Shown one piece after another: positions 12,323 to 24,589 of a stretch of 64,000 bases of DNA (the first letter of the stretch is position 1; every line of letters starts with the position of its first letter). A program made the position numbers and the translations under genes. The notes beneath the pieces are model-generated. The model worked only from the letters and a program-made list of their open reading frames with translations. It was not told the origin of the DNA and made no database searches. Origin of the DNA: Tigriopus japonicus (lineage: Eukaryota; Arthropoda; Copepoda; Harpacticoida; Harpacticidae); assembly GCA_010645155.1 (NCBI GenBank), contig JAAGOF010000292.1, forward strand, positions 119,715-183,714, written 5' to 3'.

Positions 12323-14430
12323 TTACCGTTTATATGAAATTTGATCTACCAATGAGTTATTGTTGACAGATCTGTACAACCCTTGAATAGTGGGTTGGTC
12401 AGGAATAGTATTCAAAAATTTGTCCAATCCTGCCTTAAATGCTGTTAGAGGATCAGCTCCTGCATATTCCCGACGATGACTAATGGGCAAAAGATTGAAC
12501 AATGAAGGAGCCCGATAAAGAAGAGAGGAGGACATCATTGTTCGAACTAACCTCGATTCCCTTGGATTTGGCGGTGCTCTCAGAACGAACGTGAAATCTC
12601 TACGATCGCTATAACTGATCTCAAATCCTGGGTTAGGACAGAGCCCATGAATGCTCTTGTAAACATACAGTATCAGATACCTTTCATACCTTCTCTGAGT
12701 ACTGCACAGCCCTAACTTCTTGAGCCTCTCCCAATATGAGAGCTCTCTCATTTCTGTGATGTTCCTAGTAAAACATCTTTGGACCTGCTCGACCTTTTGC
12801 AAACCTGCTGAACTCATTGGAGCCCAAATGGGTGAGGCATATTCAAGATGCGGCTGAACAATCGACTTGTACAGAGTTAGCATCGTAATACTATCTCTGG
12901 ACTTGAAAGTGCGATAGATCCAGCCACATGTTTGAAATGCCTTCCCCACTTTCAACTGGATATGCTCATCAAACTTTCCATCATCTTGGACGACAACTCC
13001 CAAATCCCTCATGGACGTAACCTGCTCAATATCACAACCTCCATTGTCTTTGAGCGGAACATCTCATTTTGACGCCCCATACGTCATTGTGCGGAATTTC
13101 ATCCCGTTCAATGCCATGTTACTCTCGCCAACCCAAGAGTAGATTTTCTCCAAGTCCTCAACTAAACCTTTTGAGTCCTGACTGTTCCTTCCACAAACTA
13201 ATTTTGTGTCATTGGCATATGAAGAAATACTGGCTTTTGTTCTAAACTTTTGGAGAGGAGCAATAAAGAGAATAAACAAGAGCGGACCTAAAATTGAACC
13301 TTGCGGAACACCTGACTTGACATCATACATGCCGCTAAAAGATCCTTCAACCTTAACTATTTGCTTCCTTTCGCTCATAAAACTATCAATCCAAGTCAGG
13401 ACCTTACCCTGGACCCCAAAGCTCTTGATTTGATCAAGCAAAAGACCATGATCTACCTTATCAAAGGCCTTGGCAAAGTCAAGATAGACTACATCAACTG
13501 ACTCATGACTTTAGAGCCCTTCAATGATTTGCTCAATATGATCAACCAATTGGGTTACTGTACCAAAATGAGCTCGAAGAAGGAATTAAATCATGGACTT
13601 CCAAATAATCTACAAGCTTGGACTTCATAATCTTCTCAAAAACCTTTGCAACGCTGGAGGTCAGAGAAATGGGCCTATAATTACTAGGGAGTGACTTATC
13701 TCCGCCCTTAAAAATTGGAACGACATGAGCTACTTTTAGAGAAGAGGGAAACTTGCCCTGATCTAAGATGCAACCCATCAAGTAGGAGAAAACTGGGGCA
13801 AGAATATGTGAACATTTCATCAGAAACTGAGATGTCACACCATCAGGTCCAGGAGAACTCGAGAGCTTTAAGCTCTTGATGGCCTCAAAAGCATCTTGAT
13901 CTGTGACTACCAGATTCTCCAATCGATTATCCTGACTATCAATGCGAGTCTCTTCAACAACATTGCTACAGTCATGGCCTGCTCTGACTACCCTTTTTGC
14001 AATTGAAAGTACACTTAAGAACTGATCTTCAAGCATATTGGCCATAACCATAAATGATATGGCCATGGCCATATCATTGACGGTTTTACCGTCGACCTCA
14101 AAAGGTCCTACAGGATGCTTCATTTTTCTCTTTGTATTTGCAAACGAGAAAAACGCCTTTGGATTAGTCTTACCCTCCTGGACAACTCTACTTTCCTTTT
14201 CCATCTGATCAGAATCAATGGAGGCCCTAATCTTAGCTTGAACCAAGGTCAATTGATTTTGGAGGCTAGCTACAACTACTGGATTTGAAGTACGCCGAAG
14301 TCTATTCGAAAGCTGACAACTCCGTTTGAACAACTTCTTTCTAACCTTTGAAATTCTAGACAATGACCTACCTTTTGCCACTATTTCTGGAATACCACTG
14401 GACAAACAAACCTCGTCAAAAAGTGAAATA
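12323..14430 (-). pseudogene. LINE (CR1/Jockey-like) RT ORF, frameshifted copy
   Basis: On the minus strand three open blocks (about 13542-14430, 13064-13441, 12323-13012) together cover the ORF2 region from the post-endonuclease linker (FDEVCLSSGIPEIVAKGR) through RT to the C-terminus (SLVDQISYKR). Breaks lie near 13045 and in the segment 13441-13560. The RT catalytic box reads YAND where the sister copy at 41.7-43.8 kb has YADD, so the enzyme would be dead even if rejoined. Above 14430 the similarity stops at a fold-back, and a few bases of endonuclease sequence reappear at 14909-14930. This copy keeps a longer 3' end than the 41.7-kb copy. Confidence 0.9.
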
Positions 14431-14448
14431 ACCTTGAGTGTGAGATAA

Positions 14449-14912
14449 CCCATGGCAAGAAGCACGGAAATCATGGAGTGGGAGGCTATCAATGAGAATT
14501 ATGATTTCCAGCAGAAACGAACCATTTGCGTTCTTCTGCAAATGAGACCTGGCTTGCATTGAGAAGAACACGAATTTCAAATTTCAGCCCAATCGAACGC
14601 CAGAGTGAAAAGTTATGCCTTCTCAAACTTATGTACTGAAGAGAGCAGAGAATGAATGAACTCGCCCTTTTGTGGTAAAACGATTACCACAAAAGGGCGA
14701 GTTCATTCATTCTCGGTAGGATTTGCACTGAACTTTGAGAGAGCATAACTTTTGTCTCCGACGTTCGATTGAGCTGAAAATTGAAATACGTATTCTTGTC
14801 AACATATGCAAGGTCTCATTTGCAGAAGAATGCAATTGAATTGCTCTTAATGGAAATCATATTTCTCATTGCTTGCCTCCCACTCCATGATTCCAGTGCT
14901 TCTTGCCCATGG
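14449..14912. mobile_element. Fold-back / MITE-like inverted repeat inside the LINE
   Basis: Two arms of about 230 bases, CCATGGCAAGAAGCAC... and its diverged reverse complement ending GCTTCTTGCCCATGG, face each other. The centre is a perfect 31-base hairpin (14648-14678 with 14684-14714) and a 5-base loop. Outer arms are roughly 85-90 percent alike by eye. LINE sequence lies on both sides, with about 200 bases of the LINE missing, so this is an insertion with deletion or a rearrangement. No coding capacity. Confidence 0.85.
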
Positions 14913-15179
14913 ACATACTGGATCAGATCATTTTTTTTATATTAAATTTATAAAGAATTTTATCTTTATATCAGTTCGGTGTCAAGTAGGCTGATAATTA
15001 CGCACTTGATTGTAATCCAGGGGTGAATACTACGGTAGGCAAAATCTTTCAGTTTTATCCAAATAGGATGATTTGGCTTTAATGACTTTTTTGTAACTTT
15101 TCGATGCTTTTTTTACTACAAAACCTTTCATTTGATTCTCTTGATATAAACATATTTGATCTGTGGCATAAATTGGCAC

Positions 15180-15400
15180 GTTTAACATTTCATGTACTTT
15201 TAATTTGAAACTATAAAAATGTGATTCTTTTTTTACAATCTTTTTACATCTGATGTTGGTGTTTCCAGGATCTCAACTTCAGCCATGGACGAGTGAAAGA
15301 AAGTGAATATTAGATGGATGACATCATGGAGGGCAACATCATTGGTCACAAGTTCCAATGAACCCGCAAATTGTTTGTTCCTCAAGATGACTGTCAAGTG
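15180..15400. repeat. Duplicated segment, copy 1 (partner at 18600-18815)
   Basis: Shares long runs with 18600-18815, for example CATCTGATGTTGGTGTT, CTCAACTTCAGCCATG and GGTCACAAGTTCC, in the same orientation. On the minus strand this copy reads as an open frame including GSLELVTNDVALHDV; the second copy is broken. It may be a remnant of a lineage-specific gene family, but I cannot name it. Confidence 0.7.
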
Positions 15401-16398
15401 ATCATCGAATGAAATTTGATGATTGGTTGGCCACAACCATTGGACGTAGTAATAGCCCTAACGGAAGCAAATTTCACAGTGGAGGAAATATTGTGTCAAG
15501 AATTTGATCAAATGAAGAACAAGTCAAGATGAGTTTGAAACATGGGAGGTGGACCTACAAGCAATGGATGGGCTCAAAATTTTGATTTGCCTTTGGAGTT
15601 AGCAGCCCAAATTGGAAATTTGACGGTCTGACTTGGATTACGTGGACCTTCTTAATTAGTCTTTAAAATGAAATCATCCCATCAAGATTTACATGATTGT
15701 GTGGATTTTTTTGCTCAATAGCGTAGCCTAAGCCGTAGCCTTAGCGTTAGCCTTATAGGTTGAATATATTAGGTTGATTGATTTTAATTCTCATAAAAAG
15801 TAGCTAGCCCACTGCGGACTCGTAAAGCCGTTCAAGTCTCATAACCTCCGTACAATTTTTGCGGGTCCAGTGAAATTACAAATGTCCGACTCCCCAAGAA
15901 TATGAGTCAAGGAGATATCAAGGATATTTTCCGCCTTCCCCTTTTATAAGACTTCCTCCAAGCCCAAGGGGTCAAGTTGGAAATATTGCTTTCCATGTAA
16001 TGAGCAGATAATCCAACAACTTGTTCTAAAGGAGCCTTATCTCGGCGATTGTAGGTAAAAAGGTCACACGGTAAAAGGTCACGGTGAAAAATCACTTTTA
16101 TGGACATAAATGTGTTCCACCCGCAATACCTTTGAAGCCCATGGGCAGATCTCAATAGAAGAGTGTACTCTTGACTACATAGGGATGAGGGAACACCCTA
16201 CTCCAAGGTCTGCCGGATCCGGAGCAGGTTGTGACCATGGTCCTAAAAAATGTTGGGAATGACTTCCTCTTGACTTTACTTATGAGACCTTTGCCTTAGC
16301 ATGATTGTGTTCCCCGGTTAATCTTGGGGTCCCATGTGACAATCTTCAACCAGGTGTCCCTAGGTTCACCCCTTGGCTACTTCCAGAGCTGTGCGTGT

Positions 16399-16530
16399 CT
16401 GTGACCTTTTACTGTGACCTTTTTACCGTAACTTTTTTACCGTGTGACCTTTTCACGTGACCGTTATACGATGACCTTTTTACTGTGACCTACTTACCGT
16501 AACCTTTTTACATTGTGACCATTTACAGAG
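16399..16530. repeat. Degenerate tandem array of GTGACCTTTTTACC units
   Basis: About eight units of 13-18 bases around the core GTGACCTTTTTACCGT. Two more units occur in the opposite orientation at about 16050-16090. Confidence 0.7.
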
Positions 16531-18599
16531 CGCCATCTCCGCTGACATGTTTTTCAATGCTGTAAGATATGAATTGATACTCACTTAGTGCCTATTGTAA
16601 AGGAATAAAGATTTTTGGCAAATAAATTAAGGCTTTAAGCTTTACAAATAGCAAATAAAAACAGTCAAAATAGCTGAAAATGGCAAAAAATAGCAAATAA
16701 AATTACAACTATGCCTATTTTTTTTCAAATTTAATGGTCAAAAAATTTCTCCCTTTGAAATGGTTTAAATTGAAAAGTGGATAGGGAAAACTCCTCAGCG
16801 TCAATACACCCATTTCACTTTGTGTGGTCACGGCCCTTCAAGCAGATCCTGGCAGGTTCATGGCCCACATATCTACTTTCAAAGAGCTCTGGGTCCACGC
16901 GCGACCACCCTTGGGACCACATGTGGACCCGGATTCACTCACCCCTACCTTTTGAAACAGTCAGTGATTGACGAGAAAACAAGATGTTGTATGAAATCTA
17001 CGAAATATTATGGGAGCAACGAAACATCATCCCAATTTTTGAGAAAAAGTTTTCGTGCGTACCACTAAGTTTTGCTTGATAACATCAGCCAAAAGTAACT
17101 TGTCGGTTGACCAAATATCATAACAATGTTGATTGTGGAAGTTAAACTTATTTGATTGAAGAAGAATCCTTGGAAAGGCAGCAAAAAAATCGGCAACAAT
17201 ACCAAAAAATCACAACGGGCAAAATATAATTTATTCATTTTATGCCTTACGACGAGCTTTCAGCAAACATGTCATGTCTTATTTTTTTGTATAATTAAAG
17301 AATATCTTGACCTTGTGATGGCCTTCCACTTTAGGCAAAATATTTTTTCAGTTATTTGAGTCTTAACAATGTGATCATTGATCAGTTCTTTTGCTGATTG
17401 TGTGCTTTAAAAGTGAGGAAATCACAGGCCTTTGAACCAAGTGTCACTGATACATCAAAGACAGCAAGAGCATCAAACTCATCAAGTGTGCCATGTGAAC
17501 AAACAATTTCCATGCATAAACAACCTTCACACTGCACTCAGTATCCAACACTGAAAATCATCTTAAAGGTTGTCCTAAAAGTTCAATATCAAACTATGAG
17601 AATTGTCATGTTGTTCAGTTTGGATTTTGAGTTCATTGCTCAACATTTTCAGAACTTTCCTATCTCCATTTTTTTCCCTTGTATTGTTTGCCATTGTGAA
17701 TCCATTTCTGATGATAAATAAACTGCCTTATTTTACAATTGTTTACTTCTTGTAATTTTAACTAAAAAAGGCTTTAATTTGAATTACCCAAAGAACAACA
17801 TGAATACACTTGAAGAGCTATCCACAAGGAACATTTTGTTCCTTTTCATCATTGTTGCCATAGCAGATTGAAGCCCATATTTCTTATCTTTTCTTGATTG
17901 CAATAAACAAAGCCTTCAAAATCAATAGATTGCCTATGATGTGCAAAATCAAAATTAAGCTTTGTTCCAAAGCAAGGATACATTTGGGCCCAAAATTGTG
18001 TTACAAAAGAGACACCCTTCTCATGATTGGATAAGGAGGAAAATGGATTCAAACTATGCCATAACTACAATGGCCATTTCTCTCATATTCCATGGGGGAA
18101 GATTTCAATTTTTGCATTTTCTTCTTTCCAAGGCTTAGACCAAAGGTGTGGTACTACTGAAAGTGGAATGCCATTGAAACTAAAAATTTCTAGAAATAAC
18201 TGAAGGGTATATATATAAATAAGTGAAGGGCAACGTCAAAGAAAGTCCAGTTTATGAAGTGTCAATGAACCATCCAACTTCCCGATTAACCATATTTTGC
18301 CCTTCAAAATCTGATGAAGATTCTCAAAGTTCTTTTGGTCTTTTAAAAGCCTCAAGTGATACTGAGAAGCTCCCAAGAAGCCCCAGCCATTGACATCAAT
18401 GATGTTGTTCGAAAACTCCAAGCAGTTCCAAGGACGACAATGTGACACAAATGACGAAGAAATGAAAAAATGAGTTTTGCTTCCAAATGATGATCTATTC
18501 TCAAAACCTTCCATTGGCTTGGGAGAGTGCCTTGAAGTATTAATCCGAATGAGTTAGTGAGCACAGAAAAGAACCTCCAGCCTTTGGATCTAATCGAGT

Positions 18600-18815
18600 T
18601 GGCATGTTTAACATTTCATGCACCTAAAGGTGAAACTAAAAAAAATGTGATTCTTTTTATAATCTTTTTACATCTGATGTTGGTGTTCCCAGGACCTCAA
18701 CTTCAGCCATGAACGAGTGAATGAAAGAGTGAATATGAGTAGACATCAAGGAGGGTAACATCATTGGTCACAAGTTCCCATGAACCTGCAAAGTGTTTGT
18801 TCAACAAGATGTTCA
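18600..18815. repeat. Duplicated segment, copy 2 (partner at 15180-15400)
   Basis: Same orientation as the first copy, with small indels that close the minus-strand reading frame. It lies just above an open minus-strand frame at 18236-18514 that I do not recognise. Confidence 0.7.
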
Positions 18816-19223
18816 TATCTTATTTTTTCTGTAAAATTAAAGAATATTTTGACCCTGTGTGGCCGTCGAAAAATATTAGCATTTAAGTTTCAACTCGAAC
18901 TCGGTTAGGGAACCTTTTAGTCCATCACTATAGATTAAACACATCAACATGTAATGAAATTTTCTCATGCATGTTTACGCACAAAGTGTTAAAGCAAGTT
19001 TAGTCTTATCAGTTATCACTTTTATTACTTGTGAGTAGTTATTGTTATAACTTGTTCAATTGTCCAAGGCTCTGCCAAGGCTTTAGCAGAGGTGAATAGA
19101 AGATTAAACGTAAATGACTCGTGGGTCAGATAAGATAACAATTATGAGTTCCGTTTTGATGCCCGAAGTAATCTAATCAGCGCCACAAATTATTTCATTA
19201 CGCTGATTTTGTTTTAAGTAAAA

Positions 19224-19886
19224 ATGGACTCACAACCACAATTTATTCCACGGTTTTTGACTCTTCTGGTTGGATTGACCTTCTTCCTGTTTGTGTTTGT
19301 GGAAACTGAGGGCAAAGCCGATAAGAATCAAGTTTTCAAAGTGGTTTACGAGAACAATGTGCCCATCTCCCGTGAGGAAGAGATAATTCAATGTTACGAG
19401 TTCTCTTGGATGGGCCCCGAAGGTGATGACACCAACAAGACAGAAGGCTGTGCCCGACTCGAACTGGCTGGACGGCCTTGTTTCGAGCCTTTAGTGTGGA
19501 CCACTGGCGAATACAAAAATAACGGGCCAAACACAACCATCATTGAAGAGAAGTGCAAACAGGGTCAAACCTTAAGTGGAGGCACTTGCAATCCTTTGTG
19601 CACCAAAAACGAAGACTCGTGCGTGAAAATGACCTACTTCAAGAATGACGACGAACACACCGTCGAGTACTTTTCCAGTTTTTGTGGCAAAGGCTTCTTG
19701 TTGAGTGACGACGGGTCGCTGATCGAGAACTCGTGTCATATCCAAAAGAACGATGCTGGATACGACGTGGAAGTGTGCTTCTGTGACACGGATCGATGCA
19801 ATTCAGCGCGCAGTCTGCTTGTGGATCATTTTGTCCACTTCATGGCCACTATAGCTGTCCTGTGGCTGAGCTCAAGATTACTGTGA
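19224..19886 (+). CDS. Ly6/uPAR-type three-finger, probably GPI-anchored protein
   Basis: Single-exon ORF of 220 residues with a clean ATG (AAAATGG). Residues 1-30 form a signal peptide with a hydrophobic core (LTLLVGLTFFLFVFV). The mature part is cysteine-rich and ends with CFCDTDRCN, matching the CxCxxDxCN end signature of the Ly6/three-finger fold. The last 20 residues are hydrophobic, as expected for a GPI-attachment signal. Two N-glycosylation sequons (NKT, NTT) lie in the first half. Such proteins sit on the outer cell surface and in arthropods often modulate channels, receptors or septate junctions; which of these applies cannot be told here. A polyadenylation signal follows within 30 bases of the stop. 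Absence of introns is unusual for the family but possible. Confidence 0.8.
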   Translation: MDSQPQFIPRFLTLLVGLTFFLFVFVETEGKADKNQVFKVVYENNVPISREEEIIQCYEFSWMGPEGDDTNKTEGCARLELAGRPCFEPLVWTTGEYKNNGPNTTIIEEKCKQGQTLSGGTCNPLCTKNEDSCVKMTYFKNDDEHTVEYFSSFCGKGFLLSDDGSLIENSCHIQKNDAGYDVEVCFCDTDRCNSARSLLVDHFVHFMATIAVLWLSSRLL

Positions 19887-19912
19887 TTAGATTCGTTTCA
19901 CTTCGAATGATC

Positions 19913-19918
19913 AATAAA
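19913..19918 (+). promoter_or_regulatory. AATAAA polyadenylation signal of the Ly6-like gene
   Basis: Perfect AATAAA 27 bases after the stop codon at 19886. Confidence 0.8.
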
Positions 19919-20740
19919 GCATGTCGTCTCTAGTCACTAAAGCCATGGTTATTTCCGGATTAGCTGCCTTACGTTTTTCGAGATGAATCAAAAGCCAATT
20001 TGTCTGTTACCCGCTTCAGTGCAGTGACAACTCTGAACACTAAAATGTAAAGCCAGTGATTGATAGGGCCACCATTCAACATCATGAATAAATCATACCA
20101 GCAAAACCAGCTTTTTGGCTACCTTAATTGGTAACTGTGCACCCTGACACAATGGTTCTGCCACAATTTTGAACAAAAATGTTTGTGAAAGATTTCAACA
20201 AGTTAAAATCCAATCTGCTTCCAGCTAGTCTCTCTTACACTGAAAAGAAATGACATTTGATCGTAACAATTTGGTTATGTTGATCAAAATGGAGGGGTGT
20301 GGTCGGCACAAAGCTTGGCCACATTTTTGAAAGTATCTTTCCTTTGCCTAAAATGTTAATAATTAGAAGAGATCAATGAGCTCTTGAGTCTTGGTGGACA
20401 GGAAAATTTCACTCGTTTTGGGTTGGAGGTGTCCCCACACCATTCCCCTTTCTCAGGGACCGACTAAAATTTGATTCACGTCATTCCCGTCATTCTCTGC
20501 TTTTTCGTGTTTTAAATCAAGGTACAACTCTGCATGAAGAAAACACCAGACAAACTGCGACACTTGAGGTTCACCCAATGATTAATTACTTATTTGCTTT
20601 TAAATCACATCCTAAAACTAACCAATAAACATTCTAGAAGTTAGGAAGGGCACACTGGACATTGGATTGATTCAATGTATCCATGCATGTCTGTAACATC
20701 TTGGTCCAGATTAATACCACGATACAACTTTCTTGTAGGG

Positions 20741-20983
20741 GAAGAGATGTGGTGTCGTGGTTAGCGCAGTTTCCTTTAGTGAGGGAGGTCCCAGGTTCGA
20801 ATTTCCTCCCCAACCTTTCTCAAGGAAACTTTTAGACGTTAATCCACACCCACAGACGGAGAAGCATTCTGATACCGGACTTGAAAATTGCTTATCGGAA
20901 AAACTTTGGACGATGTGATGGCTGGCTTCACTGGCCGGGCTAGGCTCAACCCTCCAACCCTAGCACCAACAATCCAAAAAAAA
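20741..20983 (+). mobile_element. tRNA-derived SINE
   Basis: A tRNA-like head carries an internal Pol III A box (TGGTTAGCGCAG, 20758-20769) and B box (GGTTCGAATTTCC, from 20794) at normal spacing. A roughly 150-base unrelated body follows, ending in an A8 run at 20976-20983. The head cannot fold as a full tRNA, so a retroposed SINE is favoured over a tRNA gene. I could not find a convincing target-site duplication. Confidence 0.75.
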
Positions 20984-21562
20984 TAGAAGTAAGATTTAGA
21001 AATGTTTTGAATAAATGAAATAATGGACCAAAATCTCTTTCTGTGTTCTTTTTAATTTGGTTTTGACTATTCACAACACAAAACACACATGGACACAAAA
21101 AAAGGCGGAAACTTCTTCAAAATAAATCAAATGGTTTGAATTTAAACTTGCGCTCTTTTAAATACCTCTTTGAAAATGCCTGCATTTTCTAAGCTTCTGT
21201 TAATTCTTGTTGAGCAATAGTTCTCATACCATAATCCAAATTCTGAAATGACTATTCATGAGTCAAATGAACTTGACTGATAAATGAGAAATGAAAGAAA
21301 TGTGGTTCTGCATTGGCATTGTTTTCAGATAGTTCTATTTTTAGCTTTAAATCAGCTTTAATCTATCAGCCTCGTTGGATTCAAGCAAATTTACCCGCTG
21401 AACATCAATCAATCGATCATTAAAGGAACTTTGCTCATACGATTTTTGATGTATCAATCTGAATAATAGCAATGAGCGTCTCATGCGGTAGTTGTTGTGG
21501 TACTAAATAGTCGTACAAAGAAGGTACTACAAGATACCCCCTACATCATCTTCACCACCACC

Positions 21563-21596
<34 letters not shown>

Positions 21597-23152
21597 TTAT
21601 TGTATACTTGCGTGTGTAGTAGGTGTTTCCTTGTGTTCTGCCACATCATCCCATTCAAGGTGATTCTGAATTCTACTTTAGATATTTCACAAGAGAGGTA
21701 CAGGTAATCCCAATTACGCAAAGAGTTCAGCGTGCTTTTTGGCATGTCTTGGTGCAATTCGGGAATAGCGTGGTCCAATTTGAAACGTGAAATGATCAAC
21801 ACAGAGGTCCACATCGACACTTGCTAAACGAAAGACCCTGTTGGATTATCTAACATCTCAACGTTTTTGTGAATTTCTTTGGCAAATTTCCGCAGTTCTC
21901 TCGTTTCCTTATTGCTCCTTCAAATCTCAAAGTTGTCTAGTAGTTGTTCATCTGGTAGGTTTTGCTCAAAAGTTCACTAATTTCTAAAATGTGACTGAAT
22001 GTCGTGATCTTGAAAAGGCGGAACCATGGCCATGTTTCGTTGATATTTGTAATCGCTGGTTTTCCTATTTCCTCTCAATTACTAGAACAAACTAGATGTT
22101 CTGCATATCATACCTGTCGCTTGTGCCGCACTGCAACCGAGAAAAATCTTGACAAACCAGAAACATCAACGAGTCTACTAAGAAAGGAGTAGATCCTTTC
22201 AGACACTTTTGTGCAACTTGAACTCGGTGGTTTTTATTCGTAACATACGCTCAGTCCCTCGTTCACTCAATTGCTTACTTGTCTATTGTGATGGAGTCCT
22301 TCTGACACGTTCCATGTCCAGAACATTTCATGATGGCCACACTTGACCTTCAAGTGTATTTCCCACCTTTCTCCACCAAGGATGCAGTATGATGTTGTTG
22401 TTGCTGTTGCTGTTGCTGTTGTTCGGCAACGACGATGATGATGATATTTTTGTGCTTGCGACGGATCAGCCAAGCCAAGGATCTGAAAGAAGGGCAACAA
22501 ACGCGGATAGATCGAGATGGGAAAAATTGGAAAAGAAGAGGAAGACGAAGATAACGAACAACCCGCTGAATTAACTTCTAGCCAACCTGATGCACAAAGA
22601 TCCAGGCGGGGAAAATGTCTCCACACATGAGAAACAATACGCACCAAGAACACGCGAAGATCAAGGCAACTAACTACGCCTTCTTACTGGGTTATTCCCG
22701 ATTTTGAAGCGATCCTGAAGGTGACGTGTGAAAATGATCATAACAAAATGGCCAGACGAGGACGCGTTGTTCTACGATCAAAACAACCCACATCACATTG
22801 TTGACGCGTCAGGTACAATCGTACCTTTAGAGCCATCCACTTGTATGTGTCTTGTGTTGATTTAACCAGACAATCGTACTTCTTAAGTGAGATGTTGTCT
22901 TTATATGAACAATGCATCAAACCCAACAAATTTTCAACATAATGCGTTAGTAATTTCTTAAAAGTGGGTCTGTTTTTTAAGTCAGAATCATAGACATTGT
23001 CAAGTCAAACACTTTCTTGATTACATGCAAAGAAAAATAAAGCCCATCATTACGAAATGCATTCCCCATAAGACGTATTACCGATAAACTGTAGTACACC
23101 ACAGACTCCTCTTTCCAGTACTGAATCCCCTGATAACTATTGTACGACATTA
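20984..23152. other. Gene-free stretch with simple repeats
   Basis: Contains (CAC)n/(CAT)n at about 21550-21600 and an imperfect TTG/CTG run at about 22395-22425. Short ORFs on either strand here lack splice context and family resemblance. Confidence 0.5.
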
Positions 23153-23745
23153 CACCATGGCACGAAAGATGAGTCGTAATCATATTGTGACCCTAAAAAT
23201 TACGGCAATGCGTGGACAGTTTGGCACGATCAAACTTCGCGTGTGCCCCAACAAGTTTTTAGAATAATTTTGGACTAGTTCGGTTTTAATATATACCTAG
23301 AGAATGAGAGAGAAGTTATTACTGAAACAGCTATTGTCAATTTGATGTCCGGTGTTTTCTTCTTGCATGGTTCTACCTGGCTTTAAACCGCTGTAAAAAA
23401 AAATGTGAATCGCGGGAAACTAATTTTGCTCGGTCTTGGAGAAAGAGGAGTGGTTAAGAAACACTTCCAACCAAAAATAACTAAAATATTATTGTCCACC
23501 ATGATCCAAGATGTCCATAGTATCTCGACTGTTCGTCAATATTTGAGGCAAAGGAAATACACCATAACAACTGTAGATAAACGTTGAGCCATCCACACTT
23601 TCCAATTGGGTTGATAGCATCCCAAATATTATTTCAAAGGAGAGACTGTCTACGGGACAAACTGGATGTTAAGTTTTTCAAATTTATAATTGCATTATGA
23701 AAATATTTTGGTTCAAAATTACGGCAAATGTTTCATATTAGGGTG
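23153..23745. mobile_element. Tc1/mariner-type MITE, copy 1 (593 bp)
   Basis: Flanked by TA (23151-23152 and 23746-23747). The termini are CACCATGGCACGAAAG at the left and ...TTAGGGTG at the right. The whole length aligns with the copy at 33546-34141. No transposase frame is present, so it depends on an unseen autonomous relative. Confidence 0.8.
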
Positions 23746-24039
23746 TAATGTTGCAAATCGAGAGTCCAACTGATGAGCTAGTAGTACAGGGAAGAAATAT
23801 GAAATTCTAATGTCTTAACCACAAGGGCTGGCCCCGCCAAATATACCTCTTTTATTAAGACTGTTTGACTACACCATCCTGTGACATTTGTACATTTTGC
23901 TTTGCTCGACCGCACGTAACAGGATGCACAATTTTTCATAAACACTTATTTGTGATTAGGGTGAAGGTAAAACGTGGACGCCAGTCCACTTAAAATTAGC
24001 TTCAAAAAGCTACTTTGCATTGTTAAAGGACCCGTACAT

Positions 24040-24165
24040 TTCTGTTTCTATTTCATTTTCTTCTGTTTGAATCACATGTGAAAAACTGAGTGGTCACAAC
24101 TCCGATATTGATGTCCTAAGCCAGGGATGCTGAAGCAAAAACTAGAACTGTATGAACTATTCAAT
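24040..24165. repeat. 126-bp perfect direct repeat, left of assembly gap
   Basis: Identical to 24461-24586. The left copy ends exactly at the run of Ns. Confidence 0.9.
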
Positions 24166-24332
24166 NNNNNNNNNNNNNNNNNNNNNNNNNNNNNNNNNNN
24201 NNNNNNNNNNNNNNNNNNNNNNNNNNNNNNNNNNNNNNNNNNNNNNNNNNNNNNNNNNNNNNNNNNNNNNNNNNNNNNNNNNNNNNNNNNNNNNNNNNNN
24301 NNNNNNNNNNNNNNNNNNNNNNNNNNNNNNNN
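24166..24332. other. Assembly gap (Ns)
   Basis: 167 undetermined bases, bordered left by the 126-bp repeat and right by a LINE fragment. Confidence 0.99.
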
Positions 24333-24457
24333 ACAGCCCTAACTTTTGGAGCCTCTCCCAATACGAGAGCTCTCTCATTCCTGTGATGTTCCTAGTGAAA
24401 GATCTTTGGACCTGCTCGACCTTTTGCAAACCTGCTGAACTCATTGGAGCCCAAATG
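24333..24457 (-). pseudogene. Short LINE fragment beside the gap
   Basis: On the minus strand it reads MSSAGLQKVEQVQRSFTRNITGMRELSYWERLQKLGL, the C-terminal region of the same LINE family as 12.3-14.4 and 41.7-44.8 kb. It is cut by the Ns on one side and by the repeated 126-bp unique sequence on the other. Confidence 0.85.
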
Positions 24458-24460
24458 GTT

Positions 24461-24586
24461 TTCTGTTTCTATTTCATTTTCTTCTGTTTGAATCACATGT
24501 GAAAAACTGAGTGGTCACAACTCCGATATTGATGTCCTAAGCCAGGGATGCTGAAGCAAAAACTAGAACTGTATGAACTATTCAAT
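24461..24586. repeat. 126-bp perfect direct repeat, right copy
   Basis: Exact repeat of 24040-24165, after which unique sequence continues. Either the LINE insertion duplicated it, or the contig end was used twice in scaffolding. Confidence 0.9.
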
Positions 24587-24589
24587 AAG

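Larger units (their letters stand above)
14935..19223. other. Mostly gene-free region with duplicated segments
   Basis: No complete gene is supported. A direct duplication joins about 15180-15400 and about 18600-18815. A second short pair lies at about 17277-17320 and 18828-18865. The minus-strand frame at 15233-15436 is the more protein-like of the duplicated pair, and 18236-18514 (minus) is open, but neither matches a family I know. Further tandem motifs lie near 16060-16090 and 16399-16530. Confidence 0.45.

Noticed and set aside
20741..20812. Functional tRNA gene
   Set aside because: Pol III boxes fit, but a full cloverleaf and acceptor stem cannot be drawn; SINE head is the better reading.
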